From: Alphaproteobacteria bacterium
GTDB taxonomy: Bacteria; Pseudomonadota; Alphaproteobacteria; Rhodospirillales; Rhodospirillaceae
Reading direction: 5' to 3'
DNA: 64,000 nt
NCBI GenBank assembly: GCA_003246625.1
Contig: QJZR01000013.1
Coordinates: 62,001-126,000, forward strand
Part shown: positions 38,485-47,519 of the stretch, in pieces
How positions within the stretch are numbered: position 1 is the first letter of the stretch
Layout of the letters: each line of letters begins with the position of its first letter
The notes under the pieces: generated by a model
The model's database searches: none
The model's input: only the letters and a program-made list of their open reading frames with translations
What the model was told of the DNA's origin: nothing
Translations under genes and position numbers: made by a program

Positions 38485-40146
38485 ATGTCGACGATCGTCA
38501 CCGGCGCCAGCGGCACCACCTACATCTCGGGGACCGGGACGTCGGGTTTCGATTCCTCGTCGCTGATCCAGGTGGCGGTCGAGGCGAAGATGCAGACCGC
38601 CTATCTGATCGACGATCAGATCGACGTGCTGAACGATCAGGTTTCGGCGTGGGGAACCGTTCTTTCCGACCTGACCGCGCTGTCCGACGCGGCGGAAACC
38701 CTGTCGGCGTCGGCGGAGTCCTCGGTTTTCGATTCCCGTTCCGCCTATCTGTCGTCCTCGGCGATCTCCAGCCCCGACAACGTGTTGGGCGTCACCGTCA
38801 CCGACGATGCGGAATTGGGGTCCTATACCGTCGAGGTGGTCAGCCTGGCCACGGCGCACAAGGTCGCTTCCGGCGAGGTCGCCGACAAGACCGCGGCGCT
38901 GGGCTACGACGGCACCTTCTCGCTGGCCGCGGGCGACGTGACCGCCACCGACATCATCGTCACCTCCGACATGACGCTGGCCGACCTGGCCGAGGCGATC
39001 AACGACGTCTCCAGCGATACCGGCGTCACCGCCACCCTGATCAAGAGCAGCGATTCCGGCTATACCCTGGTGCTGGCCTCCGCCAATACCGGAGAGAGCA
39101 TTGCCGCCGCCGCCGTATCCGGCGCCGACGTGTTGCAAAGCCTGGGCGTGACCGGCAGCGACGGCAGCTTCGCCGACGAGTTGCAGGCCGCCGCGCAGGC
39201 CGAGGTCGTTATCGATGGCGTCACCGTCACCAGTTCCTCGAACGATATCGAGGACGTGCTGACCGGGGTTTCGATCAGCCTCTACAACACCACCGCCGGA
39301 GACACCGTTACCCTGGAAATCGGTCAGGACCTGGATGACGTCTATTCGGCGGTCGAGGATCTGGTGGATGCCTACAACACCTATCGCAGCTATGCCCTGA
39401 CCCAGCAGGAAACCGACGACGAGGGCGCCGCCGACAGCGCCGTCCTGTTCGGCGACAGCCTTTTGCGCAACATCAACTCGGCGCTTTATTCGTTGCTGAG
39501 CCGGACCGTCGAGGTGGACGGCACCACCTATTCCATCGCCGATCTCGGCATTTCCTATGGCGACGACAACACCCTGGAACTCGACGCCGACACCCTGGAG
39601 GAGTTCCTGACCCAGCACGCCGACGTGGCGGAAGCCTTCTTCCAGCAAAGCACCTCGGTCTCGTCGTCCGACCTCTACGTCGGCGACATCGCGGGCGACA
39701 TGGCGGCGGGCGACTATACCGTCGAGGTGACGCTGGACGGCGACGGCAACATCACCGCCGCCACCATCGACGGCACCGAGCTGACGGTCAGCAACCAGAC
39801 CCTGACCGGCGCCGCCGGTTCCGCCTACGAGGGACTGCGCCTGGTCTACACCGGCACGGCCAGCGCCAGCATTACCCTGTCCGTCGAGGATGGATTCGCC
39901 GACCAGATGGTGGCGACGTTGGAAAACTATGCCGACGAAGACGACGGCCTGGTCTCCAGCCGCGTCGAATCCCTGTCCGACACCATCGACACCAAGCAGG
40001 AACGCCGCGACCGCATCGCCGAAAAGGCCGAGGACTACGAGGATTACCTGGTCGACTACTACGCCCGCATCGAGGCGGCGATCGAGGCCTCGGAACTGGC
40101 CCTGGCGCAGATCGAGGCCCTGTTCGGCAACAGCGACGACGACTGA
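38485..40146 (+). CDS. fliD: Flagellar hook-associated protein 2 (filament cap)
   Basis: A 553-residue FliD, which forms the cap at the filament tip and folds incoming flagellin. The N-terminal helix (SSSLIQVAVEAKMQTAYLI, then VSAWGTVLSDLTALSDAAE) and the FliD_N beta-domain (VTVTDDAELGSYTVEVVSLATAHK) are recognisable. The C-terminal half has the FliD_C segment (VEDLVDAYNTYRSYA, then SLSRTVEVDG-like sequence) and the final coiled coil (QERRDRIAEKAEDYEDYLVDYY). It lies downstream of flagellin and 26 bases before fliS. Confidence 0.93.
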   Translation: MSTIVTGASGTTYISGTGTSGFDSSSLIQVAVEAKMQTAYLIDDQIDVLNDQVSAWGTVLSDLTALSDAAETLSASAESSVFDSRSAYLSSSAISSPDNVLGVTVTDDAELGSYTVEVVSLATAHKVASGEVADKTAALGYDGTFSLAAGDVTATDIIVTSDMTLADLAEAINDVSSDTGVTATLIKSSDSGYTLVLASANTGESIAAAAVSGADVLQSLGVTGSDGSFADELQAAAQAEVVIDGVTVTSSSNDIEDVLTGVSISLYNTTAGDTVTLEIGQDLDDVYSAVEDLVDAYNTYRSYALTQQETDDEGAADSAVLFGDSLLRNINSALYSLLSRTVEVDGTTYSIADLGISYGDDNTLELDADTLEEFLTQHADVAEAFFQQSTSVSSSDLYVGDIAGDMAAGDYTVEVTLDGDGNITAATIDGTELTVSNQTLTGAAGSAYEGLRLVYTGTASASITLSVEDGFADQMVATLENYADEDDGLVSSRVESLSDTIDTKQERRDRIAEKAEDYEDYLVDYYARIEAAIEASELALAQIEALFGNSDDD

Positions 40147-40172
40147 GTTTTCAATCATCCCAGGAGGGAACC

Positions 40173-40601
40173 ATGGACAAGAACATTTTGCGGATGGGCG
40201 TCAAGGCCTATGGCGCGGCGCGGCGGGCGCAGACCCCCTTGCGCGTCATCGTCGAGCTGTACGATTCCGTCCTCTGCTCGGTGGCGCACGCCAAGGCCGC
40301 CTGCCTGGAAGACAACTTCGAAAACGAACTCACCGCGGTGGTGCGGGCGGCCAACATCCTGCAGGGGCTGGACGGCGCGCTCAACCAGCAGGACGCCAAG
40401 GCCAAGCCGGTCGCCGACGTCCTGCACGCGTACTACAAGACGACCATCGTGCAACTGCATCGCGCCAAGCAGGCGAAGTCGCCGGATTCCGAACTGCGCT
40501 ACAGCAGCGTGCAACGCCAAGTGCTGGCGATGCGCGAGGCCTTCGCGGCGATTGCCGGGGTGCCCTCGCTGATGCCGCAGAAAGAGGAAAAAACTGCCTA
40601 G
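40173..40601 (+). CDS. fliS: Flagellin export chaperone
   Basis: A 142-residue helical protein in the usual fliS position after fliD. The N-terminal AYGAARRAQTPLRVIVELYDSVLCSVAHAK segment matches the FliS pattern of a conserved L-x-x-x-LYD helix. FliS binds the flagellin C terminus in the cytosol and stops early polymerisation. AGGAGGGAACC precedes the ATG. Confidence 0.85.
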   Translation: MDKNILRMGVKAYGAARRAQTPLRVIVELYDSVLCSVAHAKAACLEDNFENELTAVVRAANILQGLDGALNQQDAKAKPVADVLHAYYKTTIVQLHRAKQAKSPDSELRYSSVQRQVLAMREAFAAIAGVPSLMPQKEEKTA

Positions 40602-40610
40602 GTCTAGGCA
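40595..40610. promoter_or_regulatory. Perfect inverted repeat before the ECF sigma gene
   Basis: TGCCTAGgtCTAGGCA: seven-base perfect arms with a two-base spacer, overlapping the fliS stop codon and about 120 bases before the sigma-factor start. Too short-looped for an RNA hairpin and without a T-run, so an operator for a dimeric regulator is more likely. Confidence 0.5.
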
Positions 40611-40728
40611 TATAGTGCCGAGTGACGGTGCATGCCCGTACCTGTTACAACGCTTCTGATCGGTGGATGAATTGAGCGGACTGAGCAGAACCGCAGCCGT
40701 CGATGACAGACACGCCACGGGGACGTGG

Positions 40729-41295
40729 ATGGACGAGGTTGCCGTCAATCTAGGACCGGGATCGTCTTCGGAGGATATGACCGACGAGGCGCTGATGCTG
40801 CGCGTCCAGGATGGCGACAAGGAATCCTTCCGCCTTCTGGTCTCGCGCCACATCGACCGCATCGTCGGCACCGCGCGGCGCATCGTCGGCGGCGCCGAGG
40901 CCGAGGACGTGGCGCAGGACGTTTTCCTGAAGGTCTGGACCGCCCGCGCGCAGTGGACGCCGGGGCAGGCGCGTTTCCGCACCTGGCTTTACCGCGTCGC
41001 GGTCAACCGGTGCATCGATTCGATCCGGCGCGCCCGCACCTCTTCCATCGACGACGTTCCGGAAATCGAGGACGAGGGTCCAAGCCCGCTTGCCCAATGC
41101 GTGCAAAGGGAAGACGCCACCCGTCTGCGTGCCGCCATGGACCACCTGTCCGAGCAGCAACGAACGGCGATTACGCTTTATTATCACGAGAGTTTGACGG
41201 CGGGCGAGGTTGCGGAGATTATGGGCCTGCGGTTGAATGCCGTCGAGTCCCTCCTGAAGAGAGGGCGGCAAAAGCTGAGAACAGTGCTTAAATAA
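40729..41295 (+). CDS. ECF-type RNA polymerase sigma factor
   Basis: A 188-residue sigma-70 family member with only regions 2 and 4. Region 2 has AEDVAQDVFLKVWTARAQW and FRTWLYRVAVNRCIDSIRR (-10 recognition). Region 4 has LSEQQRTAITLYYHESLTAGEVAEIMGL and VESLLKRGRQKLR (-35 recognition). ATG 40729 has GGGG six bases upstream; ATG 40777 has GGAGG only two bases away; GTG 40663 has no site. The next two genes look like its membrane anti-sigma and sensor partners, suggesting it governs an envelope or metal stress response, possibly including the macAB genes. Confidence 0.9.
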   Translation: MDEVAVNLGPGSSSEDMTDEALMLRVQDGDKESFRLLVSRHIDRIVGTARRIVGGAEAEDVAQDVFLKVWTARAQWTPGQARFRTWLYRVAVNRCIDSIRRARTSSIDDVPEIEDEGPSPLAQCVQREDATRLRAAMDHLSEQQRTAITLYYHESLTAGEVAEIMGLRLNAVESLLKRGRQKLRTVLK

Positions 41296-41297
41296 AA

Positions 41298-41314
41298 GTC
41301 TACAGGATGTAGAC
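41298..41314. promoter_or_regulatory. Perfect inverted repeat between sigma and anti-sigma genes
   Basis: GTCTACAggaTGTAGAC: seven-base perfect arms with a three-base spacer, starting three bases after the sigma-factor stop and 15 bases before the next start. It may be an operator or a translation-controlling hairpin near the GGAGGGATC ribosome-binding site. Confidence 0.5.
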
Positions 41315-41328
41315 GATGCGGAGGGATC

Positions 41329-41799
41329 ATGACGCCAGAAGAATTCCGGGCGTTGCTCGATACCTACGGAGCGGACTTGACGCGCTGGCCACATGCGCGG
41401 CGTCAGGCTGCCCAACGGTTGTTGCAGGATAACGAGGACGCGCGCCATGCCTTTGCCGAGGCGCAAGAGATGGACGCCCTTCTCTCGGCGGCCGAGCCGC
41501 CGCTTTCCGAGGCGCGCCGTCTTCGTCTGATGGATGCGATCCTCGACAATTTGCCGGATGAATCCGTCCCGGCGCAGACCAGGCGCATTCCCGAAATCCC
41601 GGCGATGCCGCGTCCGGCGATGCCGCGTCCGGTGGCGGCGGGGATCGGCGTTCTGGTGCGGCCGGTGTCGGGATGGCTTGCCGCCTGTCTTGCCTTCGGT
41701 ATCGTCGTCGGCGTCGGTATCAGTCTGGCGCAGCGATCCTCGGCGACCCATGCCGCAAGCGACCTGACGGTGACCCTGGACCTTTACGGGGTGAAATGA
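41329..41799 (+). CDS. Single-pass membrane protein, candidate anti-sigma factor
   Basis: A 156-residue protein with a cytosolic helical N-terminal part (about residues 1-95), including RWPHARRQAAQRLLQDN and DALLSAAEPPLSEARRLRLMDAIL. One membrane helix follows (about 115-135, GWLAACLAFGIVVGVGISLA), with a short periplasmic tail. No ZAS zinc motif (HxxxCxxC) is seen. Position after an ECF sigma gene and the topology are those of a membrane anti-sigma factor. A tandem PAMPRPAMPRP repeat lies before the helix. Function is inferred from context. Confidence 0.65.
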   Translation: MTPEEFRALLDTYGADLTRWPHARRQAAQRLLQDNEDARHAFAEAQEMDALLSAAEPPLSEARRLRLMDAILDNLPDESVPAQTRRIPEIPAMPRPAMPRPVAAGIGVLVRPVSGWLAACLAFGIVVGVGISLAQRSSATHAASDLTVTLDLYGVK

Positions 41800-41830
41800 T
41801 GCCGCCGCGCGAGTCAATGGGTGTGCTGCG

Positions 41831-42310
41831 ATGAAGCGATGGTTGTTCGGTTCCCTGGCCTTGAACGTGTTGTTGTTGGGTGTCGGTGTGGGATTCCTGG
41901 CGACGTCGTCCTTGTCGCTGCCGCCGAAGTTCCCGCCGTTCGGGCCGCGTCCCGGCATCCAGCGCGACCTTGTCCGCGCCGTCGAGGATACTCTGGCCGA
42001 GCCGCAGCGCGGCCGTGCCCTCGCGATTCTGGACCGCCGTTTCAAGGATGCCGGGGGGATGGAAATGCCGCCGCCGCGTCCGGGTAACCTGTTGCGCGAT
42101 TTCGTCGAGGGGCACGTCTCCGCCGCCGCGATGCCGGCGCCGGACCCCGGCTTCGAGGAACGCCGTCGCCGCGAGGGCGAGGCGGTGGGCCTGGCCCTCG
42201 CCGATCTGGCGGACATCCTCGATCGGCCGTCGCGCCAGGCCTTGGCCGATGCGATGACCCGCCGCATGGCGGGGGTGCGCGCCTGTCTCGACGCTTCCGC
42301 CGCGAAATAG
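41831..42310 (+). CDS. Periplasmic sensor-like protein (Spy/CnrX-type, heavy-metal-resistance fold)
   Basis: A 159-residue protein with an N-terminal membrane anchor or signal (residues 1-25). An all-helical periplasmic part follows, with repeated Arg/Glu-rich helices (IQRDLVRAVEDTLAEPQRGRALAILDRRF, then RRREGEAVGLALADLADIL). This pattern fits the Metal_resist/Spy family, which includes CnrX, the periplasmic sensor that works with an ECF sigma factor and a membrane anti-sigma. Only one His is visible in the periplasmic part, so metal binding like CnrX is doubtful. It starts 31 bases after the anti-sigma candidate. Confidence 0.6.
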   Translation: MKRWLFGSLALNVLLLGVGVGFLATSSLSLPPKFPPFGPRPGIQRDLVRAVEDTLAEPQRGRALAILDRRFKDAGGMEMPPPRPGNLLRDFVEGHVSAAAMPAPDPGFEERRRREGEAVGLALADLADILDRPSRQALADAMTRRMAGVRACLDASAAK

Positions 42311-42319
42311 TCCCCTTCG

Positions 42320-42370
42320 CGATACAGATTGATACAGTTTTCCGAATCGCCCGGCACAGTCCTGCGACAG
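42320..42370 (+). promoter_or_regulatory. Shared 51-bp regulatory element, copy 2
   Basis: GATACAGATTGATACA followed by a C-rich spacer and CCTGCGACAG. It aligns without gaps to 24182-24232. It begins 10 bases after the sensor-like gene ends and lies 81 bases before the macA start, where a response regulator binding tandem GATACA boxes could act. Confidence 0.6.
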
Positions 42371-42451
42371 TCCGGGGCCATTCTGTGCGTGACAGTGTTG
42401 CATGCGGCGTGCACTCTCGCGCCGGGAGCTGAATGACGGAGGGCGGTTCCG

Positions 42452-43705
42452 GTGGGCGAAGCGAAGAAAAGCAATCGTCTGCCCCGTTTGACGGGGCGGC
42501 GGCTGGCGGTGGGAACGGCGCTTCTGGCGGTTCTGGCCCTGGCGGGCTGGCGGGTTTTCTCCCCTTCCGCGCCGCCGCCGCCGACGGTGGCGGTGGCCCG
42601 CGCCGACATCGAGGACACCGTCCTCGCCGATGGCGAGATCGAGGCGAAGAAGCAGGTCACGGTGGGCGCCCAGGCCAGCGGCCAGATCAAGTCGTTGCTG
42701 GTGGAACTGGGCGACGACGTGGCGGAAGGCCAGCTGGTCGTCGAAATCGATTCCCAGACGCAACAGAAATCCCTGCGCAAGGCCGAGGCCGAACTGGCCA
42801 GCGCGGTGGCGCAGCGCGCCGCCAAGGCCGCCTCGCTGCGTCAGGCGCAGTTGTCCTTCGCACGGCAGAAGAAATTGTTGAAGCAGGACGCCGGTTCGCG
42901 CGAGACCTTCGAGGCGGCGGAAGCCAGCCTTGTGTCGTTGCAGGCCGAGGTCGCCGCCCTCGACGCGTCGATCGAGCAGGCCAAGGTGGCGGTGGAAACC
43001 GCCCAGGTCAACCTGGGCTACACCCGCATCGCGGCGCCGATTTCCGGCACCGTGGTGGCGCTGCCGGTGGACGAGGGACAGACGGTCAACGCCGCGCAGA
43101 CCACCCCGACCCTGATGAAAGTCGCGCAACTGGGTCTGATGACGGTGCGCGCCGAGGTTTCGGAAGCCGACGTGACGCGGGTGAAACCGGGGCAGACCGT
43201 GTATTTCACCATCCTGGGCGAACCCGACCATCGCTATTACGGCGTGCTGCGCGCCATCGAGCCCGCGCCGGAAAGCATCAACACCACGACCTCGTCGTCG
43301 TCGTCGTCGTCCTCGTCGTCGTCGTCTTCCTCCACCTCCAGCCAGGCGATCTATTACAACGCCCTCTTCGACGTGGAGAACCCGGACCGCAAGCTGCGGA
43401 TTTCGATGACCGCGCAGGTTTCCATCGTCCTCACCGAGGCGAAGAACGCGCTGGTCATCCCCGCCGCCGTGCTGGCCCGGCCCGACGCCAAGGGGCTCTA
43501 CGCGGTGCAGGTGATGGACGATGCGGGCGCCCTGACCCGGCGCAAGATCAAGGTCGGCATCAACAACAACATCCAGGCGCAGGTGCTGGAGGGGCTTGAG
43601 GAAGGCGAACGGGTGGTCAGCACCCGCGCCGCCGCCGCCGCCGCCGCCGCCGCCAGCGCCGCGCCGTCGCGGCCGCCGCGTTCGCCGCTGGGGAGGCTGT
43701 TCTGA
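42452..43705 (+). CDS. macA: MacA-type periplasmic adaptor of a tripartite efflux pump
   Basis: A 417-residue membrane-fusion protein. One N-terminal membrane helix (about residues 18-36) precedes a biotinyl-lipoyl-like half ([23 protein letters not shown]), a long coiled-coil hairpin (about 95-180), the second lipoyl half ([24 protein letters not shown]), and a beta-barrel. A run of about 14 serines interrupts the barrel loop that in E. coli MacA reads PTPEKVNDAIFYYA, and a run of nine alanines lies near the C terminus. GTG start with GGAGGG nine bases upstream. The stop overlaps the macB start. Confidence 0.9.
   Translation: MGEAKKSNRLPRLTGRRLAVGTALLAVLALAGWRVFSPSAPPPPTVAVARADIEDTVLADGEIEAKKQVTVGAQASGQIKSLLVELGDDVAEGQLVVEIDSQTQQKSLRKAEAELASAVAQRAAKAASLRQAQLSFARQKKLLKQDAGSRETFEAAEASLVSLQAEVAALDASIEQAKVAVETAQVNLGYTRIAAPISGTVVALPVDEGQTVNAAQTTPTLMKVAQLGLMTVRAEVSEADVTRVKPGQTVYFTILGEPDHRYYGVLRAIEPAPESINTTTSSSSSSSSSSSSSSTSSQAIYYNALFDVENPDRKLRISMTAQVSIVLTEAKNALVIPAAVLARPDAKGLYAVQVMDDAGALTRRKIKVGINNNIQAQVLEGLEEGERVVSTRAAAAAAAAASAAPSRPPRSPLGRLF
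43292..43327 (+). repeat. TCG trinucleotide microsatellite inside macA
   Basis: A nearly pure (TCG)n tract, broken once by TCC, encoding polyserine. Further Ser codons follow to about 43345. Such a tract can gain or lose units by slippage without changing the frame. Confidence 0.85.
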
Positions 43706-45651
43706 TGGGCGAGCCCTTGTTGCGCCTCGACGGGGTGTGGCGGGAATACCCATCCGGGGACCAGAGTATCGCCGCCTTGAAGGGCCTCGACCTGACCATC
43801 GAGGCGGGCGAGATGGTGGCGATCGTCGGCGTGTCCGGTTCCGGCAAGTCGACCCTGATGAACATCCTCGGCTGCCTGGACCGGCCGACGCGCGGCTCCT
43901 ATCGCGTCGCCGGGCACGACACCCGCGAGATGTCGCCCGACCAGTTGGCGGAACTCCGGCGCGAGCATTTCGGTTTCATCTTCCAGCGCTATCACCTTCT
44001 GTCCATCCTCGACGCGGTGGGCAACGTCGAGGTTCCGGCGGTCTATGCCGGGCGCGCCCGTCCGGCGCGGCGCGAACGCGCCGTGGCGCTGCTGCGGCGT
44101 CTGGGCCTGGGCGACCGCCTGGACCATACTCCGGCACAGCTGTCCGGCGGCCAGCAGCAGCGCGTCTCGGTGGCGCGCGCCCTGGTCAACGGCGGCCGGG
44201 TGATCCTGGCCGACGAACCCACCGGCGCGCTGGACCGCAAAAGCGGCGAGGACATGCTGGCCCTGCTCAAGGAGCTGCACGCCGAGGGCCACACCATCAT
44301 CATCGTCACCCACGACGCGGCGGTGGCGGCGCATGCCGAGCGGATCATCGAGATCAGCGACGGCGAGATCCTGGCCGACCGCCGCGAGGGCGCGCCGCGT
44401 TCCGCGCCGGAGCAGGACTTCGCGCCGCTGGCCGACGGCCACGACTGGCATGCCTTCGCCGACCGCGCGCGGGAGGCCCTGCGCATGGCCCTGCTGGCGA
44501 TGTCGGCGCACCGGCTGCGCACCTTCCTGACCATGCTCGGCATCATCATCGGCATCGCCGCGGTGGTTTCGGTGGTGGCGCTGGGCGAGGGGGCGCGGCA
44601 GAAGATCCTTTCCGACATCAGCTCGATCGGCACCAACACCATCGACATCCTGCCGGGCAAGGACTTCGGCGACATGCGTTCCGGCCGGGTGCGCACCCTG
44701 GTGCCGCGCGACGCCGAGGCCTTGCGCCAGTTCGACTTCGTCGACAGCGTCACCCCCAGCCTGGCCAGCAGCCGGACCCTGCGTTACCGCAACGTTTCGG
44801 TTACCGCCACGATCAACGGCGTCGGCGCGGAATACTTCCGGGTGCGCGGTTACGAACTGGCCGATGGCGCCTTCTTCGCCGACCGCGACGTGCAGCGCCG
44901 CGCGCAAGAGGCGGTGATCGACGACAACACCCTGAAACAGGTGTTCGGCGACGAGGCCGATCCGATCGGGCAGGTGATCCTGCTGGGCGACGTGCCGGTG
45001 CGGGTGATCGGCGTAACCAAGAAGCGCGTCGCCGCCTTCGGCAACCCGGACGCCCTGCAAGTCTGGATTCCCTATACCACGGCGATGAACCGGGTGCTCG
45101 GCCAGACCTATCTGCAACGCATCACCGTGCGCGTCGCCGACGGCTATGCCACCAAGGACGCGGAAAGCCAGATCGTGCAGATGATGCTGAAACGGCACCG
45201 CGCCAAGGATTTCTTCGTCATCAACACCGACACCATCCGGCAGACGGTGGACAAGACCACGGCGACGATGACCCTGCTGGTTTCCGCCATCGCGGTGATC
45301 TCGCTGGTGGTGGGCGGCATCGGGGTGATGAACATCATGCTGGTCAGCGTCACCGAACGCACCCGCGAGATCGGCGTGCGCATGGCGGTGGGGGCGCGCC
45401 AGTCCGACATCATGCAGCAGTTCCTGATCGAGGCGATTCTGGTCTGCCTGCTGGGCGGCGTGCTGGGGGTCGGCCTGGCCTTCGCCATCGACGCCGTGGT
45501 CGGCCGCTTCGGCAGCGTCAAGATGGTGATCTCGGCAGGGTCGATCGCCGCCGCCTTCGGCTGTTCGTCGGCGATCGGCGTGGCTTTCGGTTTTCTTCCG
45601 GCGCGTCACGCGGCGCGCCTCGACCCGGTGGAGGCTTTGGCGCGGGAATGA
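43705..45651 (+). CDS. macB: MacB-type ABC efflux transporter
   Basis: A 648-residue fusion of ATPase and membrane domain. Walker A is GVSGSGKST (about residues 42-50), the signature is [15 protein letters not shown], and Walker B is [12 protein letters not shown]. The first membrane helix (about 270-295) is followed by a large periplasmic MacB_PCD domain (to about 525) and three C-terminal helices (FtsX-like, [21 protein letters not shown]). It drives export of peptides, macrolides or lipoprotein-like substrates with the MacA adaptor and the NodT channel. Overlaps macA by one base (TGATG). Confidence 0.94.
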   Translation: MGEPLLRLDGVWREYPSGDQSIAALKGLDLTIEAGEMVAIVGVSGSGKSTLMNILGCLDRPTRGSYRVAGHDTREMSPDQLAELRREHFGFIFQRYHLLSILDAVGNVEVPAVYAGRARPARRERAVALLRRLGLGDRLDHTPAQLSGGQQQRVSVARALVNGGRVILADEPTGALDRKSGEDMLALLKELHAEGHTIIIVTHDAAVAAHAERIIEISDGEILADRREGAPRSAPEQDFAPLADGHDWHAFADRAREALRMALLAMSAHRLRTFLTMLGIIIGIAAVVSVVALGEGARQKILSDISSIGTNTIDILPGKDFGDMRSGRVRTLVPRDAEALRQFDFVDSVTPSLASSRTLRYRNVSVTATINGVGAEYFRVRGYELADGAFFADRDVQRRAQEAVIDDNTLKQVFGDEADPIGQVILLGDVPVRVIGVTKKRVAAFGNPDALQVWIPYTTAMNRVLGQTYLQRITVRVADGYATKDAESQIVQMMLKRHRAKDFFVINTDTIRQTVDKTTATMTLLVSAIAVISLVVGGIGVMNIMLVSVTERTREIGVRMAVGARQSDIMQQFLIEAILVCLLGGVLGVGLAFAIDAVVGRFGSVKMVISAGSIAAAFGCSSAIGVAFGFLPARHAARLDPVEALARE

Positions 45652-47066
45652 TGATCCATTCGACCGTATCGACGCGGGGACTGATGGCGGCGTTGCTGGC
45701 GGCGGGATTGCTTCTGCCCGGCTGCTCCCTGCTGGAAACCGAATACAGCCGCCCCCAGCTCACCGTGCCGCCGAAGTTCGCGCAGGCGGCGCAGGCCGCC
45801 CCCGCCGCCGCCCTCGACGATTGGTGGCGGGAATTCGGCGACGCCGACCTCGACCGTCTGGTGGCCGAGGCCCTGGCCCGCAACAACGACCTGACGGTGG
45901 CGGTGGAAAAGGCGCGTCAGGCGCGGCTGAAGGCGGGACTGGCGCAGGGCGACCTCTATCCCAGCCTGTCGGCCAGCGGCGATCTGACCCGCAGCCGCAC
46001 CCTGTCGCACGCGCGCAAGACGACGCGCGGCGCCTCGGTGTCGCTGGGGGTGGACCTCGATCCCGATCCCTGGGGGGCGCTGGCGCGGACCCGCGACGCC
46101 GCCGACCTGGAGGCGGAGGCCGCGGCAGAGGATTTGGCCGACGCCGCGCAGGGCCTGGCCGCCACCGCCGCCGAGCTTTACTGGAAGCTGGTCTATCTGC
46201 GCCAGCGCGTCGCCCTAAGCGGCGAGAGCATCGCCTACGCGCGGCGGGTCTACGACCTGACCCAGGCGAAGTACGCGGCGGGCGCGGTGTCCAACCTGGA
46301 CGTGCTGGAGGCGGAACAGAACCTGCGCAGCCAGGAGGCCGCCGACACCACCTATCGCCAGAACCTGACCGAAACCGCCAACGCGCTGGCCATCCTGCTC
46401 GACGCGCCGCCCACGGACTCCGCCCAGCCGCGGCAGACCCTGCCCGAACGGATGCCGCAGCCGGTCGCCGCCGGGCTGCCCGCCGAGGTTCTGGAACGCC
46501 GCGCCGACCTGCGCGCCGCCGAGGCGCGGCTGAAGGCCGCCCTGGCCGGAACCGACGCGACGCGGGCCAGCTATCTGCCCAGCTTTTCGCTGACCGGTTC
46601 GGCGGGGTCCTCCAGCGTCGCCCTCTCCGACGTTCTGCGCAATCCGGTGGCCGCCCTGGGGGCGGGGCTCAGCCTGCCCTTCCTCAATTGGAACGAGATG
46701 CGGCGCAACGTGAAGATCTCGGAATCCGAATACCGGGCGACGGTGGCGGACTTCCGCCAGACCCTGTACGCCGCCCTGGCCGAGGTGGAAAACGCGCTGT
46801 CCTCCGGCCGTCAACTGGCGGCGCAGCACGACAGCCTGGAACGCGCCCTGGCCACCGCGCGCGAGGCGGAGCGCCTTTACGCGGTGCGTTACGAGGTCGG
46901 CGCGGTGGACCTGCAATCCTATCTCACCGCGCAGGAAAAACGCCGCACCGCCGAGGAATCCCTGCTCGCCAACCGCTACGACCGGCTGGTCAACCGCGTG
47001 GTCGTCCATCGCGTTCTCGGCGGCGGCGTCACCCTGCCCGCGGCGCGCACCGCCGCCGAGGACTGA
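45648..47066 (+). CDS. Outer-membrane efflux lipoprotein, NodT family
   Basis: A 472-residue outer-membrane factor with a lipoprotein signal (lipobox LPGC, cysteine at about residue 27) and the two OEP repeats: [19 protein letters not shown] in the first half and [19 protein letters not shown] in the second. It completes a MacA-MacB-OMF tripartite pump. ATG 45648 overlaps the macB stop (ATGATGA); ATG 45651 is equally usable. It resembles in type the partial gene at the start of the window, so the organism has at least two such channels. Confidence 0.94.
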   Translation: MMIHSTVSTRGLMAALLAAGLLLPGCSLLETEYSRPQLTVPPKFAQAAQAAPAAALDDWWREFGDADLDRLVAEALARNNDLTVAVEKARQARLKAGLAQGDLYPSLSASGDLTRSRTLSHARKTTRGASVSLGVDLDPDPWGALARTRDAADLEAEAAAEDLADAAQGLAATAAELYWKLVYLRQRVALSGESIAYARRVYDLTQAKYAAGAVSNLDVLEAEQNLRSQEAADTTYRQNLTETANALAILLDAPPTDSAQPRQTLPERMPQPVAAGLPAEVLERRADLRAAEARLKAALAGTDATRASYLPSFSLTGSAGSSSVALSDVLRNPVAALGAGLSLPFLNWNEMRRNVKISESEYRATVADFRQTLYAALAEVENALSSGRQLAAQHDSLERALATAREAERLYAVRYEVGAVDLQSYLTAQEKRRTAEESLLANRYDRLVNRVVVHRVLGGGVTLPAARTAAED

Positions 47067-47083
47067 CGCGCCGTTATATTGCC

Positions 47084-47104
47084 CGACTATATAATTGAAT
47101 TTAT
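47084..47104. promoter_or_regulatory. Probable Mo-box (ModE/MopA-type operator)
   Basis: TTATAT-N9-ATATAA lies inside CGTTATAT...CTATATAATTG, 100 bases before the molbindin start. It resembles the ModE/MopAB consensus of TATATA half-sites in inverted orientation. Downstream, TTGCAA (47126-47131) and TAGATT (47148-47153) with a 16-base spacer could be the promoter. Confidence 0.6.
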
Positions 47105-47204
47105 TGGGTTTTTTGCCGTTTCCCCTTGCAATCCCGGCGACCTCCGCTAGATTGGATGAAGCCGGGCCGTGGCCGGTTCGGTTTTCGCATCGAGGAGACG
47201 GCAG

Positions 47205-47411
47205 ATGAAACTCAGCGCGCGCAATATTCTTTCCGGTAAGGTGGAAGCGGTGACCAAGGGCGCGGTCAACGGCACCGTGAAGATCGCCATCGGCGGCGGC
47301 CAGCACATCACCTCGTCGATCACCAACGAAGCGATCGACGACCTGGACCTCAAGGTCGGCGATACCGTCAGCGCGGTGATCAAGTCCACCGACGTTCTGG
47401 TCGGCAAGTAA
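47205..47411 (+). CDS. mop: Molybdenum-pterin-binding protein (molbindin)
   Basis: A 68-residue protein made of a single TOBE/Mop domain (SARNILSGKVEAVTKGAVNGTVKI, then GDTVSAVIKSTDVLVGK). It is the size of the molbindins that form hexamers storing molybdate in the cytosol. The AGGAGAC site and a probable Mo-box upstream support molybdenum-linked control, as known for mop in Rhodobacter capsulatus. No molybdate transporter genes are adjacent. Confidence 0.93.
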   Translation: MKLSARNILSGKVEAVTKGAVNGTVKIAIGGGQHITSSITNEAIDDLDLKVGDTVSAVIKSTDVLVGK

Positions 47412-47433
47412 TCCTTCGCGTCGTGTTTTGCCG

Positions 47434-47459
47434 CGCCCCGGGGTTTTCCCCGGGGCGTT
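47434..47459 (+). terminator. Hairpin after the molbindin gene
   Basis: A perfect 10-bp stem CGCCCCGGGG/CCCCGGGGCG with a TTTT loop. Only two T residues follow, so termination may be partial. Confidence 0.55.
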
Positions 47460-47519
47460 GCCGTTCGCCCGGCGGTGGGGGTATGATTCCGGCCTTCGCG
47501 AGAACGAAAGGACCGTGTC

